Part shown: one piece after another, positions 21,248 through 31,690 of the stretch | Numbering within the stretch: the first letter of the stretch is position 1 | Layout: every line of letters begins with the position of its first letter | Source of the DNA: Xestospongia bergquistia | Taxonomy: Eukaryota; Porifera; Demospongiae; Haplosclerida; Petrosiidae | DNA length: 64,000 nt | Direction of reading: 5' to 3' | Assembly: GCA_963965975.1 (NCBI GenBank) | Contig: OZ014424.1 | Span: 3,596,001 to 3,660,000, forward strand | Program-made: the position numbers and the translations under genes | The notes under the pieces: model-generated | What the model was told of the DNA's origin: nothing | The model's input: only the letters and a program-made list of their open reading frames with translations | The model's database searches: none

Positions 21248-22690
21248 TGGCGACAAGTGTCACTGGCTTCATCTCTAGTCGCCTATTTTACATTACAGAC
21301 ACTTCAACTAAACTACGTTTTCTTATTGATACAGGTGCTGAAGTCAGCATCATTCCTCCCTCTAAGTACGATCGACTACGTCAACCTAATAGTCTCCAGC
21401 TGCAAGCTGCGAACAACACATCCATCACTACCTATGGTAGACGCTCTCTCACTTTAGACTTAGGATTACGTCGAGTATTTCATTGGGTTTTCATCATAGC
21501 ACAAGTCAAAACTCCAATTTTAGGTGCAGACTTCTTAAGACATTATGGATTATTAGTGGACATGGGAAAGAGGTGTCTCATAGACAGTCTGACCTCCTTA
21601 AAGGTTAATGGGATCACCTCTACTCAGCCCTCCCTCCAGCCCACGCTCCTGCCTAATCAACCACAGAACACTTACCAAGCCCTCCTCCAGGAGTTTCCCT
21701 CAGTCATCCAACCTTATAATTACAATACCCCAATTAAGCATACTGTGACTCGTCATATCTCTACTGAAGGTCCTCCAGTACATTGTTCTCCTTGTCGTCT
21801 ATTCCCAGACCGTATGCCTATTGCTCGTCAGGAATTTGACCACATGTTGCAATTAGAAATAATCCGACCCTCTTCTAGCAGTTGGGCTTCTCCTCTCCAT
21901 ATGGTCCCTAAGAAAGAACCTGGTGGCTGGCACCCATGTGGAGACTACCGTGCCCTGAATAACAAGACAGCCCCAGACCGCTACCCCATTCCTCACATAA
22001 AGGACTTTACAGCAAACCTGCATGGTTCTACTACCTTTTCTAAGCTAGACCTAGTACGTGCTTACCATCAGATACCAGTGGAACCTAGTGACATTCCTAA
22101 AACAGCCATCACAACCCGTTCGGACTATTTGAATTTGTTCGAATGTCATTCGGACTAGGTAACTCAGCATAATCGTTTCAGCGATTTATTGACCAAGTTC
22201 TTCACGGTGTTACGAACACGTATGCATACATAGATGATGTCCTTATTGCCAGTGCTACTCCAGAAGAACATCAAGAACACCTACGCACAGTCTTACAACG
22301 ATTCACAGAGCATGGTATTGTCATTAACCCCTCCAAGTGTGAACTTGGAGTTCCACAGCTCACCTTTCTCGGACATCTTGATTGTCATGGTATACGTCCG
22401 TTACCTGAGAAAGTAAAAACTCCTATTGACTATCCACAGCCTCACACTCATCGCAAGTTGTGTGAGTGTTTAGGTTTTGTAAATTTTTATCATCGTTTTG
22501 TACCATTATGTGCCCATGTTCTTTCCTCTCTCCATAGGTTACTCACTAAGAATACTAAGGAAATAGAGTGGACACCAGATGCCGTTACAGCTTTTCACAA
22601 AATCAAAGAGGTGTTAGCCAAAGCTACACTACTCAACCATCCTAAACCATTATCTCTAGCAACTGACGCTTCCAATACCGCTATTGGTGC
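21247..22690 (+). pseudogene. pol: G4 protease and reverse transcriptase
   Basis: Protease: [82 protein letters not shown]. Then a one-base shift near 22120 leads to [17 protein letters not shown], a TAA, FQRFIDQVLHGVTN and YIDDVLIAS (intact YxDD). The thumb (TFLGHLDCHGIRPL) continues to RNase H at LATDASNTAIGAV. At least three lesions prevent a full product. Confidence 0.8.
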
Positions 22691-23037
22691 CGTTACAACA
22701 GTATGTTGATGGTATGTGGCTACCTATATCATATTATTCCAGGACTCTCACTCCTACAGAACGTCCATACAGTACTTTTGATCGAGAGCTTGGCAATTCA
22801 CCAATCCATCAAACATTTTCGATATTTCCTTGAAGGACAGGAATTCCATGTTTTAACAGACCACAAACCGTTGACACACGTTCCTACACTCTCATCCTGC
22901 CCAATCGACACTCCCCTCATCAAATTCGTCACCTCGACTACATCCTTCAGTTTACTTCTGACATACGACATGTCAAAGGCAGTGACAACTCAGTTGCTGA
23001 TGTGTTATCACAAGCTAATATTCTACTGTATATTTAA
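22660..23037 (+). pseudogene. G4 RNase H, truncated
   Basis: LSLATDASNTAIGAV (first Asp) is followed by a frame change, then SLAIHQSIKHFRYFLEG, FHVLTDHKPLTHV (third Asp) and, in another frame, IRHVKGSDNSVADVLSQANI. Similarity ends at about 23037. Confidence 0.7.
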
Positions 23038-23065
23038 CACTTTGCAATTATATTTTTAGCAAAAG

Positions 23066-24006
23066 TTACCAAAGTATTAAAAGTAATGACAATCAAATTG
23101 TACTGGACACTTTTGTCAAAGAAAAAAAGGCATTAAACCCTGAGTTTTCTACAAATGATATCAGAGGTAAGTTTCTACTTGAAAAACTTTTTCATTGTAT
23201 TTTGTAGGTGCTGCATACCACTTCTACAGATCCAACTGTGAAAGTGCTTCAGCAGCCAAAAGGGGTAAAGCTAAAGTCAATGCAACATGAAGGAAAAGAC
23301 ATGAACGCAAAAACAGAGTATGTTAACATCAAAGGACTTCCCTAAGCTAGCTATGACAAATTCTGCATTGTTATAATACCTAGCTATATATTGTTATAAG
23401 TATTAGAACTATATACTGTACTTAATTTGTTGTAGTACAATGTATAGAACTGTAATATGCTATACTGAAATATTTAGACAACACTAAATTAATAATTAGT
23501 GTATATACACAAATACATGATACATGTACTTGTCAATGGTTCTTTTAATGACAGTGAATATATCAACAAACAAAACAAAATGCTATTATACAGTATATTA
23601 CATGTGCTATCTACTAGAACAACACTACTATAAGGATATTACATTGTGACATATTATAATGGTTGAAAATACTGAGTAAATATTCACACCATTTTATCTT
23701 ATTCAATAGAAACTTGAGGAAAGAAAAGCAGCCTTCCTTAAACTCCAATTTAGAGATCAAATTCAAAGAGAAAAGTGGATGGATTGTTTAAAAATTGAAC
23801 TTATGTCAAGTGAAGAGAGTGATGCAGAAGAAGACGAACTCATTGTTAGGCCTCTTTCATGGAGATCAGCAGATACAAACAAATTCATTGAATTACTTGA
23901 TGGTGCTATTAATAAAAACAAGTCAAAGAGACAAATGAAAGAAAGAATAACTGGTCCTTATTCATTGAGAGAAAAACCAACTGACATTTTGCCCACATGG
24001 GTTTGA
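23066..24006 (+). pseudogene. WRS-family gene, copy 3 (partial)
   Basis: Exon 23066-23166 (SYQSIKSNDNQIVLDTFVKE, donor GTAAG) joins in frame to 23208 onward (GAAYHFYRSNCESASAAKRG, KAKVNAT), where a TGA interrupts a basic RKRHERK segment. The last exon, 23710-24006, is intact: KLEERKAAFLKLQFRDQ, EKWMDCLKIELMSSEESD, LIVRPLSWRSADTNKFIELL, KSKRQMKERITGPYSLRE, ILPTWV, TGA. It is the best-preserved copy of the tail. The 5' side is cut by G4. Confidence 0.55.
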
Positions 24007-24672
24007 GTTGTTTTGAGTAACTTTATGTAGTTATTGTTATACAGTTTACTTTTATTGTTAATATTAAAGATGTTTAACTTATTTCACTAGAACCAACAAG
24101 TGATTAAATGCTTCATTGGTTATCAATGATGAGAGTAGAATGGGTTCAGGATATGTCCCTCATAGGTCATCAATAATGAGAGTAGGATAGCATCAGAATA
24201 TGTGACCTATTTTGTACATTATAGGTGAAGGATATTGTGCCCTATACTGCTAATTGACACGTGAATGATATTTACAACTATAATAAGTGACAAGTGTATC
24301 ATGATAGCTGAACAATCATTGACCAAACATGAACAAAAAAGGATGCAGAATATTCTAACTTTCTCCTAGTGAAAGTGTGATAAAGACTGAGTAGTGAGTT
24401 CTCTCTGTTGTGGGTGGCACTGGGTGCATTATGCTCATGACTGGGTGCAAAAGCACCCACATGCACTCCTCTAATGACGCCACTGGCCTTAGTTACTACA
24501 GTGGACCCCTTATCAATGATTTATTTGACACCAACATCATATGGCATTTTGAAACTATATATATAATCGTACAGTCCCACATATCATATACTATATACAA
24601 TACTTGCAACTCTAGAAAACTTATGTCATCTTGGTAGTTACAGTGACTGACAAAGAAAGATTCAAGGTGTTC
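24007..24672. other. non-coding 3' flank of WRS copy 3
   Basis: Near 24115-24200 the phrase GGT(T/C)ATCAATGATGAGAGTAG occurs twice in near-identical form about 50 bp apart (tandem duplication). ATTGTGCCCTATACTGC at about 24237 matches the flank of WRS copy 1. No gene is visible. Confidence 0.4.
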
Positions 24673-25417
24673 CTACCTGGAAACTGTACAACTGACTCAT
24701 TTCCTGTAGTTAATATGGTTGTTACTAATTTTCACAATTTTACCCAAAATTCATATTCTTGAAAAAATTTTTCGTGGAATAAGATACATCTATTTGTGGT
24801 AATTATTATTATTATTATTATTAAACGCATGACGGGTTAACATCACATTTATTAACACCTGGAACTTAACATGTGGCATACTGACTGGCACTAAGAAAAT
24901 GTCAGGTTTAGAACTTGAAGAAGGTAGCAGTAGTCTCCAATCATCTGGCTTGACAATGCCTCCTCCACCAAAAAGGATGAAACAGATGATGCTCCAACTT
25001 GGAAACTGTACAACTGACTCATTTCCTGTAGTTAATATGGTTGTTACTAATTAGAAAATTGTCTATAAAAATGATTAACGTTTACAGTTGCGCTAGAATT
25101 ACTGAGATTTGAAAGCTGTATTGTTGAGTCTTGCTAACATTGGAGTGCTTTCTAATCTAGTCAGTCAGGTATACATATTGAATTGCTTGAACTTTGCAAC
25201 CCTATTATTGTATTTATTATTATTTGCAGCACAAAGCCTTGTCATAGCAGCTCTAGAGTTAGTGCAAAATGTCAATCTGTCGAAAGGAACAAGACCCCCA
25301 CAACTTCTGGTATCTCAACGTGTACAGCTTCAGAATGATACTCGGGATAATGCAAAGCAAGCCTTGATTAATTGCTGGATCTGTACTACTGCAATGAAAT
25401 ATCTGAAAAATGTCTAA
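24673..25417 (+). pseudogene. GX-family fragment E (5' exons only)
   Basis: It aligns with 44280-44935 almost base for base: a start exon MSGLELEEGSSSLQSSGL then MPPPPKRMKQM (ATG 24899), a block LKAVLLSLANIGVLSNLVSQ ending at a GT donor, an intron of about 60 bp, and ELVQNVNLSKGTRPPQLL then QRVQLQNDTRDNAKQ. Similarity ends just after TGCTGGATCTGT. A 50-bp piece of the intron region is also duplicated upstream at 24673-24730. In-frame stops separate the blocks. Function is unknown. Confidence 0.6.
24806..24824. repeat. (ATT)n microsatellite shared by GX copies
   Basis: ATT repeat inside the GX 5' flank. The same position holds ATT repeats of other lengths at about 44348-44366 and 56811-56823. 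Confidence 0.8.
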
Positions 25418-25652
25418 AATTTATTCAATATTTAGATGTACATATGAATTTCATCTGAATTACTTGCACTCTCAAGTGATACTGCTTTGTATAATGTCTG
25501 AAAATAATTTTGAATATCTGAAAAGAGTCTTAGTAAAATGAAAAGTATCTGAAAAAATTTCAGACATCTGAATACCATATACAATCTATCTGATGGTAAG
25601 ATATTCGCTTGTTGATTCTTCTCATGCATGATCATTGATCTGTTTATATATA

Positions 25653-26315
25653 CAGTCAAACCTCCCTTATCCGGACCTCCAATATACAGGCACCTCCCTC
25701 TACCGATCAGTAGTTTATGCGCGCGCATGCGCAAAATTATTAGCTACACAGAACACCATGACTTCAAAAAGGAAGCGTAGCGTCATGTCTCTCGAAAAGA
25801 AGCATGATATCATTGCAGAGTTATGACAAGGAAAGTTGCAGAGGGCTGTTTCAGACCGTTTTGGAGCGACGGTGGGTGATATTTCGAATAATAAAGACAA
25901 AATCAAGATGCATGTGACAGCAAGCGCTAGTCCCACAGTTAATGACTGATGATGAAATTGTCGCCCAAGTAAGTGGAGAACCTGACTTATCAGGAAATTA
26001 GTCAGAAGACGAGCCTGACAATTGTCCCACTGTATCCAATGCTAGCGCATACAAGGCATTTGGCATTGCTCTACAATGGCTAGAATGTCAAGGAACTGAT
26101 CCAGCTCACTTGATGCTGGTTAAGAACTGGATGACCACTGCTGGAAGAAAACAGGACATCTCACTAACTCAGACTGAAATAACATCATATTTCAAGCCTC
26201 ATACTTCATAAAAATCATGCTAGTATGTATACATGTTGTTTTTCTAAGTTATAGATATTTCTTATTTATGGGCAACCCTGGGTCCCATTCTGCCCAGATA
26301 AGGGAGGTTTGACTG
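25653..26315 (+). mobile_element. pogo/Tigger deletion derivative with TA duplication
   Basis: Ends CAGTCAAACCTCCCTTATC and its inverted copy (ending GACTG at 26315) are flanked by TA on each side (25651-25652, 26316-26317). Inside are an N-terminal transposase fragment (MTSKRKRSVMSLEKKHDII, then a TGA, then AVSDRFGATVGDISNNK, a Psq/CENP-B-like helix-turn-helix) and a C-terminal tail (AYKAFGIALQWLEC, ITSYFKPHTS, TAA near 26210). The DDE domain is deleted. At 663 bp it is non-autonomous. Confidence 0.85.
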
Positions 26316-26349
26316 TATCAGAAGTGAATAGCTGTTAGAAGATACAGAA

Positions 26350-26718
26350 ATGGCAGGAACTAGTGAAAAGGTAAGAAACCAAGTACACCATGTAATGATA
26401 TCATCCAAAACAAACTAAATAAAGGTTGATGTGGCAACCCAGACTGGAAAAATTAAAATGGTCTCAAAAGAATCCCAAACTGAGGATATTAAAGGTCATA
26501 GTGATGTAAATGTGAGTCCTGGACAGTCTATAGGTGAAACTGAATATGAAGAGGAGTATGTGTTCGATGAGGACTACAAAGGAGCTATATATCAGTCACA
26601 ACCTTGTTTTAATAAAAGGGGCATATCATACACTCCTCCTGGGTGGAAGCGTGCCATTAAGAGGAAAAGTCAAGACAACTCCATGGCAATGTCCTCTAAA
26701 AAGTCACTCTTTCAATGA
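26350..26718 (+). CDS. small two-exon gene of unknown function
   Basis: Exon 1 (26350-26370, MAGTSEK) ends at GTAAG. Exon 2 starts at 26425 after AAAG and reads VDVATQTGKIKMVSKESQTE, an acidic GETEYEEEYVFDEDYKGA, then ISYTPPGWKRAIKRKSQD and TGA at 26718, giving 105 aa. No domain is recognised. The VATQT phrase also occurs in the THAP transposase at 40306-41581. The gene lies convergent to the fragment at 26789-27220, so both may be the two genes of one transposon. It is small, charged and intact. Confidence 0.4.
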
Positions 26719-26788
26719 TCATAAATAATGTACTTAATCAACTTCATTTATACAATAAATAACATGACCATAACATAGTACACGAATA

Positions 26789-27220
26789 TCAATCAAACTG
26801 ATTATAATTTAAAATCCATAATTTATGACCATCTTGTAAATCAAAAGCAGTTATGAGTGGACCAATAAGTTGTGATACATAAAAAATTGGATTAATGTTT
26901 ATAGAAATATCAGTTCGAACAGAATAAAGTGAAGTTATTACATCCAATTCAGTACTACCATACCAATGAACGCAAGCAAAGACGTGCGAGCTTGTACAAA
27001 AGAAGTGAGAAAACAGGTACTGAATACTGCCAAACACTTTTCAATGTGACGAGTGAATAGAAATTACTGATGAGCAAGTCAAAGATGTAGATTATTGTTG
27101 TGAAGAAAATGTAACGAGTTTACATTTTGACACTTTGTGGTGATAAGTATTAAAATTTTCTATTGCTCTTGTAGGTCCATCACGCATCATTTCTTCACTC
27201 TGAGACAATGGTGGTCCACT
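26789..27220 (-). pseudogene. transposon protein C-terminal fragment, CACTA-like (tentative)
   Basis: The open minus-strand stretch 27037-26789 reads VFGSIQYLFSHFF, VFACVHWYGSTELDV, IGPLITAFDLQD, HKLWILNYNQ. Upstream (27220-27070), a block EEMMRDGPTRAIENFNTY is in a different context with stops between. The VHWYG and final WIL pattern resembles the C-terminal domain of the CACTA-type protein at 16976-17389. It is cut upstream by gypsy G5. Assignment is tentative. Confidence 0.35.
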
Positions 27221-27229
27221 AGATGGTAT

Positions 27230-27296
27230 TGTGACAGACCTCTAGTAAATAGTATATAGTAGTTTGTATTAATGCATGTATTTTACCTTTGTTTAA
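27230..27296 (+). repeat. 5' LTR of G5, truncated
   Basis: It matches 31545-31611 (CAGACCTCTAGTAAATAG, then TTGTATTAATGCATGTAT), then diverges after CTTTGTTTA, where gag begins. Confidence 0.8.
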
Positions 27297-27305
27297 GGCA
27301 AGAGA

Positions 27306-28318
27306 ATGCCTAGCACTAAACTCCTACCTCAACCAGCTGGATCAACCTCAAGTAGCCTTCGGTGTCAAGCAAAGACAACCGGATACATTGGACGAGCAGT
27401 CACTGCCACCCTAGAGATGGAGTCTTATGCTACGACAAAGACGATCCCAGCCCAAGTGCCGAGTATAGACGCCAGTGAGGACACTACCGTCGCTGTTGTG
27501 AGTCCACAGGATAAACTGACAAACCTCATAGAGAAGTTGCTGGAACGAGTGGAGAGGTTAGAAACCAACAAGTCAGTACCTCCATCTCGAGCGACAAGGA
27601 GGGGGACTGGCAGCGCAGCATTAAGGTCAGGTGAAAGAATAGGAAAGCCTGATGACGATGAAAGCCCTAAGGACCAGTCAAGATGGAGAGCACCGCCGCC
27701 TACCCGACAAAGTCTGTTTCAAGGTAGCTGCTGGAGGTGTGGAAAAAGGGGACACGTGGTTCGCAAGTGTCAGCAACAAGTCCGCAGTGATAACACCCAT
27801 ATTTTCCAAGTTAACCCTACAGGAGGATATCGAATCTCAGGCAAGGTGAATGGAATCTCAGCCTCGTTTCTAGTGGATACTGGCAGTGCTGTAACTCTGA
27901 TCAGAGATGACATTTGGCGACAGACACAAATAGCAAGTAACAGACTTGAGCCCTGGACTGGCCGCCATCTCCTAGAAGTTGATGGATCTCCTCTCCAAAT
28001 TCACAGATGGACAGAGGCAGAACTAGATCTAGGAGGACGATTGTTTACAACAGACATGGTAATAGCGGCAGGCTTATCTAATGAAGCTATTCTTGGGCGG
28101 CTAGATTTTCTTGAAAAGATCGGAGCTACTATAGACTTGTTGAACAATAAAATCATTTTGGCCGATCAAGGTGGGAGTTTGATGCTTGAAAAGATCGGAG
28201 CTACTATAGACTTGTTGAACAATAAAATCATTTTGGCCGATCAAGGTGGGAGTTTGATGCTACAAAAGGAAGTAGCAGTGGAGAAACTGAAACTCACTCA
28301 CCGAAGGTGTATGTGGTA
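27306..28318 (+). pseudogene. gag-pro: G5 nucleocapsid and protease
   Basis: The open frame from MPSTKLLPQPAG includes a coiled-coil-like LIEKLLERVERLETNK, one CCHC knuckle CWRCGKRGHVVRKC, and a protease motif LVDTGSAVTLIRDD followed by ILGRLDFLEKIGATIDL. A perfect 75-bp tandem duplication (28110-28259) repeats 25 residues in frame at the end of the protease. A frame change near 28305 passes into the linker ORF. Confidence 0.8.
28110..28259 (+). repeat. perfect 75-bp tandem duplication in G5 protease
   Basis: Two identical 75-bp units (28110-28184, 28185-28259), each starting CTTGAAAAGATCGG. The duplication is in frame and adds 25 residues. Confidence 0.95.
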
Positions 28319-28570
28319 GGGATAATACAGATTCCTCCAACTAGCGAAATGGAAATCGTGGCCACAGTGAAAGGACAAGTCAGTGATGGTTCCTGGCTAC
28401 TGGAGGGAGTTAAGAAGGATCGACTTCCTGTAGCAGTGGTGAGAGCTTTAGTGGAGCCAAAAAATGGGCATGTCCCAGTCTGCCTCATAAATCCGAGAAA
28501 GGAAGCTATTGTAGTGTACAAGAACATGAAGCTGGCTACCCTAGAGCAGCCAGGAGAGTTGCTGTCTTAA
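28307..28570 (+). pseudogene. G5 protease-RT linker
   Basis: It reads VVGIIQIPPTSEMEIVATVK, DGSWLLEGVKKDRLPVAVVR, GHVPVCLINPRKEAIVVYK, then TAA. This is the conserved segment that precedes RT in this gypsy lineage. It lies one frame away from the protease. Confidence 0.65.
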
Positions 28571-28619
28571 GGAACTCTTGTGGCTACTGCAGGACCAGAA
28601 GATCTGTCTCGAGAAAAAC

Positions 28620-29990
28620 AGGAGCCTTTGTGGATCTAGTTGAAAAGAATGGAGTGCACTTATTAGATTCCCAGAGAGATAAGTTTTACACTTTACTCAG
28701 TAATTATTCTTGGACAGATGAGCAAACTTTGACATTGTATAGAGACTGGGAATGCTGCTCCTCTCCGCCAGGCTGTTCGCTGTCTTCCCCCAGCTCGAAG
28801 AAAGGAAGTTCAGGATTTTCTTAAGAAGATGCAGGAAAAAGATATCATTCAACAGTCTACTAGCCTGTGGGCCTCACCTATAGTTCTTGTTAAGAAAAAA
28901 GATGGGTCTACCCGTTTTTGTGTTGATTATTGACGACTCAATGAAGTTACCAGAAAAGACGCATATCCCTTCCCACGAATTGACTCCACACTGGACAAAC
29001 TTGCATGATCACGATCGTTCAGTACCCTTGATCTTATTAGTGGTTACTGGCAAGTTGAAATTGAAGAAAAAGACAGGCCAAAGACAGCATTTTGCACGAC
29101 GGAAGGCCTATATGAATTTAAAGTTATGCCTGGTCTCTGTAATGCCCCAGCCACCTTTCAATGACTCATGGACCTAGTACTGGCAGGACTACAATGGTCT
29201 CACTGTCTAGTCAATATTGATGATGTCATTGTACTAGGACGTGACTTTGAGGATCACCTGCAAAATCTACAAGCAGTATTCCAACGACTTCATCAAGCTG
29301 GACTAAAACTTAAACCCGTTAAGTGCGCATTTTTCCAGAAGGAGGTACAGTATCTGGGACATCTCATCTCACCTAGTGGAGTGATGCCTGACCCCAGCAA
29401 GGTAGAAAAAGTGGCTACATGGCCAACACCACTTCAATAAAAGCAGTTCAACAATTTGTGGGATTCGCTAATTATTACCGACGGTTTATAAAGGACTTCG
29501 CCCAGATTGCCAAACCTCTACACAGATTAACAGAACATGGATCCACATTCTCCTGGCCTGATGATTGTAAAGAATGATTCGAGGAATTATGAAAACAACT
29601 GTCCTCAGCCCCTCTTCTGATCTTTCCAGACTTTAGAAAACCATGATGCAGAAGGCAAAGAAAGAGTGGTTGCCTATGGAAGTCGTCTACTGAGTAAGCC
29701 AGAGCATAAATATTATGTTACACGCCGTGAGTTGCTAGCTCTTGTTGTTTTTACTCACCAGTTTCGTCCCTACTTATTTGGTCACCAATTCATTTTACGA
29801 ACGGACCATGGATCTATTACTTGGCTCCGTAACTTCAAAGAACCTGAGGGACAGCTCGCAAGGTGGCTAGAATAACTCCAGGAATTTGATTTCAAGGTGG
29901 TAGATTGCTGTGGGAGAAAGCATACAAATGCAGACGCCCTCTCATGCCTACCATGCAAACAGTGTAAGAGGGAAAGCCACCACTCAGACG
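28620..29990 (+). pseudogene. pol: G5 reverse transcriptase and RNase H (many stops)
   Basis: RT pieces are VQDFLKKMQEKDIIQQSTS, LWASPIVLVKKKDGSTRFCV (then TGA), [56 protein letters not shown] and VQYLGHLISPSGVMPDPSK. RNase H pieces are VVAYGSRLLSKPEHKYYVTR, RTDHGSITWLRNF and KHTNADALSCLP. The first RNase H catalytic segment is lost near 29620-29660. Many lesions are stops at TGG, CAA or CGA positions, consistent with C-to-T or G-to-A decay. Confidence 0.8.
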
Positions 29991-30119
29991 CAGTGACAGT
30001 GTCAACAATCGACTTCTCACAAGGACGAAGTAGGGATGACCTGAGCCAACTTCAAAGAGATGATCCCGTCATTGGACCAGTAATACGTGCTTTAGCAAGA
30101 GAAACAAAGCCAGACCAAA

Positions 30120-31461
30120 ATGAACTTAACAGTTCAGTCTGCACACAAACAGATTATTTGCACTATGGGATCAATTAACTCTACAAGATTTAGTACTTAC
30201 CGTCGTTTTATAAGTGCTGATGGTTTCCAATACCACCTTCAATTTGTTGCTCCTAGACAATTACATCCTGAAATTCTAGAGGAACTACACAGTGGAGCTG
30301 TCGCAGGTCACCTAGGTGAAGAAAAGACACTAAGTCGATTGAAGCAAAGATTTTACTGGCCTGGCCATTGGAACGATGTTAGACGATGGTGTCAAAACCT
30401 GCTCAGTGTGTGCTGCTAGAAAAACTCCTCCAAAACGGAAGGCAGCACTAAAGCCGGTTAAAACAGGCTACCCAATGCAATTAGTAGCGGTGGATATACT
30501 AGGACCATTGCCAGAGAGTGATGCTGGAAACTCCTATCTGTTGGTCATAGGAGATTATTTCACTCGTTGGATGGAGGCATTCCCTATTCCAAACCAAGAA
30601 GCAATTACAGTAGCTCGAGCACTGGTGGACAAATTCTTCTGCTGTTTTGGTCTTCCAGAGCAACTTCATTCCGATCAAGGTAGACAATTTGAATCAGAGC
30701 TGCTACAACAAATATGTAACATCCTTCGAATACACAAATCAAGGACAACACCTTATCACCCTCAATCAGATGGAGTAGTTGAGAGATTCAACAGAACACT
30801 AATTAGTATACTCTCAACCTGTGCCACAGAACACCCTATTAAATGGGAAGACCACGTAGAAAAGGTGTGCATGGCATATAACACTAGCGTCCAACTTACC
30901 ACAAGTTTTACCCCCTACTTTCTGATGTTTGGTTGTGAAGCCAGACTTCCAATTGATCTCACCTTCAGTCAGCCAGCCCAGTCAACAAGTACCACAGAAT
31001 ATGCCGCTCAACTACGCACTTCTTTAAACGAAGCATACCAGATGGTTAGAGAAAGAGTTAGAATGAAACACAACAGGCAGAAAGAAGTTTATGAAAAACG
31101 CATACATGGTCCACCCCACTCACCAGGAGATTTAGTCCTGTTACATAATGCTAAAGTGCCTCGAGGGACTAATAAAAAGTTTCATAAGCCATGGAATGGA
31201 CCTTATCGAGTACTGGAAAAGATATCAGACCAAAACTATCGAATAGAAAATACACATAACTCCAAAAAGCAGGTTGTTCATTTTGACAGGCTCAAGCACT
31301 GTAACCCAGCTACAAGATTCCTCCCCAGCCGCCGACGACACCACCCATCCCCTCCATTGAAAGACGATCGTCAAGTTGGTGCAAATATCGAAATTATCGA
31401 CCAACCTGATGCACTTATAGCCGAGGACCACCAACCTCATCAAAGGCGATACCCTCTATGA
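30120..31461 (+). pseudogene. G5 integrase (one frameshift, otherwise open)
   Basis: The zinc region (ILEELHSGAVAGHLGEEKTL, YWPGHWNDVRRWC) breaks by one base near 30400 and resumes as CQTCSVCAARKTPPKRK. The core is complete: VAVDILGPLPES (Asp), HSDQGRQFESELL (Asp), TPYHPQSDGVVERFNRTL (Glu). A C-terminal GPY-type domain follows (GDLVLLHNAKVPRG, FHKPWNGPYRVLEKI, HFDRLKHC). The 30376-31461 frame has no stops over 361 codons. Confidence 0.85.
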
Positions 31462-31544
31462 GAACGGCAACCTCCTGATAGATTATCTAAATACATTTCT
31501 CATTAGTAAGAATACGGGACGTATTCTCACAAAGGAGGGAGTCA

Positions 31545-31690
31545 TGTAACAGACCTCTAGTAAATAGTATATAGTAGTTTGTATTAATGCATGTATCTTA
31601 CCTTTGTTTATTGTCTAATATAGACTGACCTGCTATTTGGTGTAAGAGTGTTTATTAGACCTGATCATATTGAGTTTTGTACTTATAGGC
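31545..31690 (+). repeat. 3' LTR of G5
   Basis: It follows the purine tract AAAGGAGGGA. It starts TGTAACAGACC and shares its first ~67 bp with 27230. The 3' border is uncertain, near the start of hAT D. No 5-bp target duplication of GGTAT (27225-27229) was found. Confidence 0.6.

Larger units (their letters stand above)
20197..23037 (+). mobile_element. Ty3/gypsy retrotransposon G4, 3' truncated
   Basis: It has a 5' LTR-like region, gag, protease, RT and RNase H, then an abrupt end near 23037 before a WRS exon. Integrase and 3' LTR are absent. The Gag resembles the family whose capsid reads PPFWPADPQIWFAQVE. Frames are broken by stops, a capsid deletion and several shifts, so it is inactive and older than G2 and G1. 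Confidence 0.82.
27230..31690 (+). mobile_element. Ty3/gypsy retrotransposon G5 (gag internally deleted)
   Basis: A 5' LTR piece starts at 27230 (TGTGACAGACCTC) and a 3' LTR at 31545 (TGTAACAGACCTC). They share about 60 bp with one or two differences. Between them are Gag nucleocapsid, protease, RT, RNase H and integrase. The 5' LTR joins directly to internal gag near 27295, so the end of the LTR, the primer site and the capsid are lost. The RT region has many stops, while the integrase is open. Confidence 0.85.
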
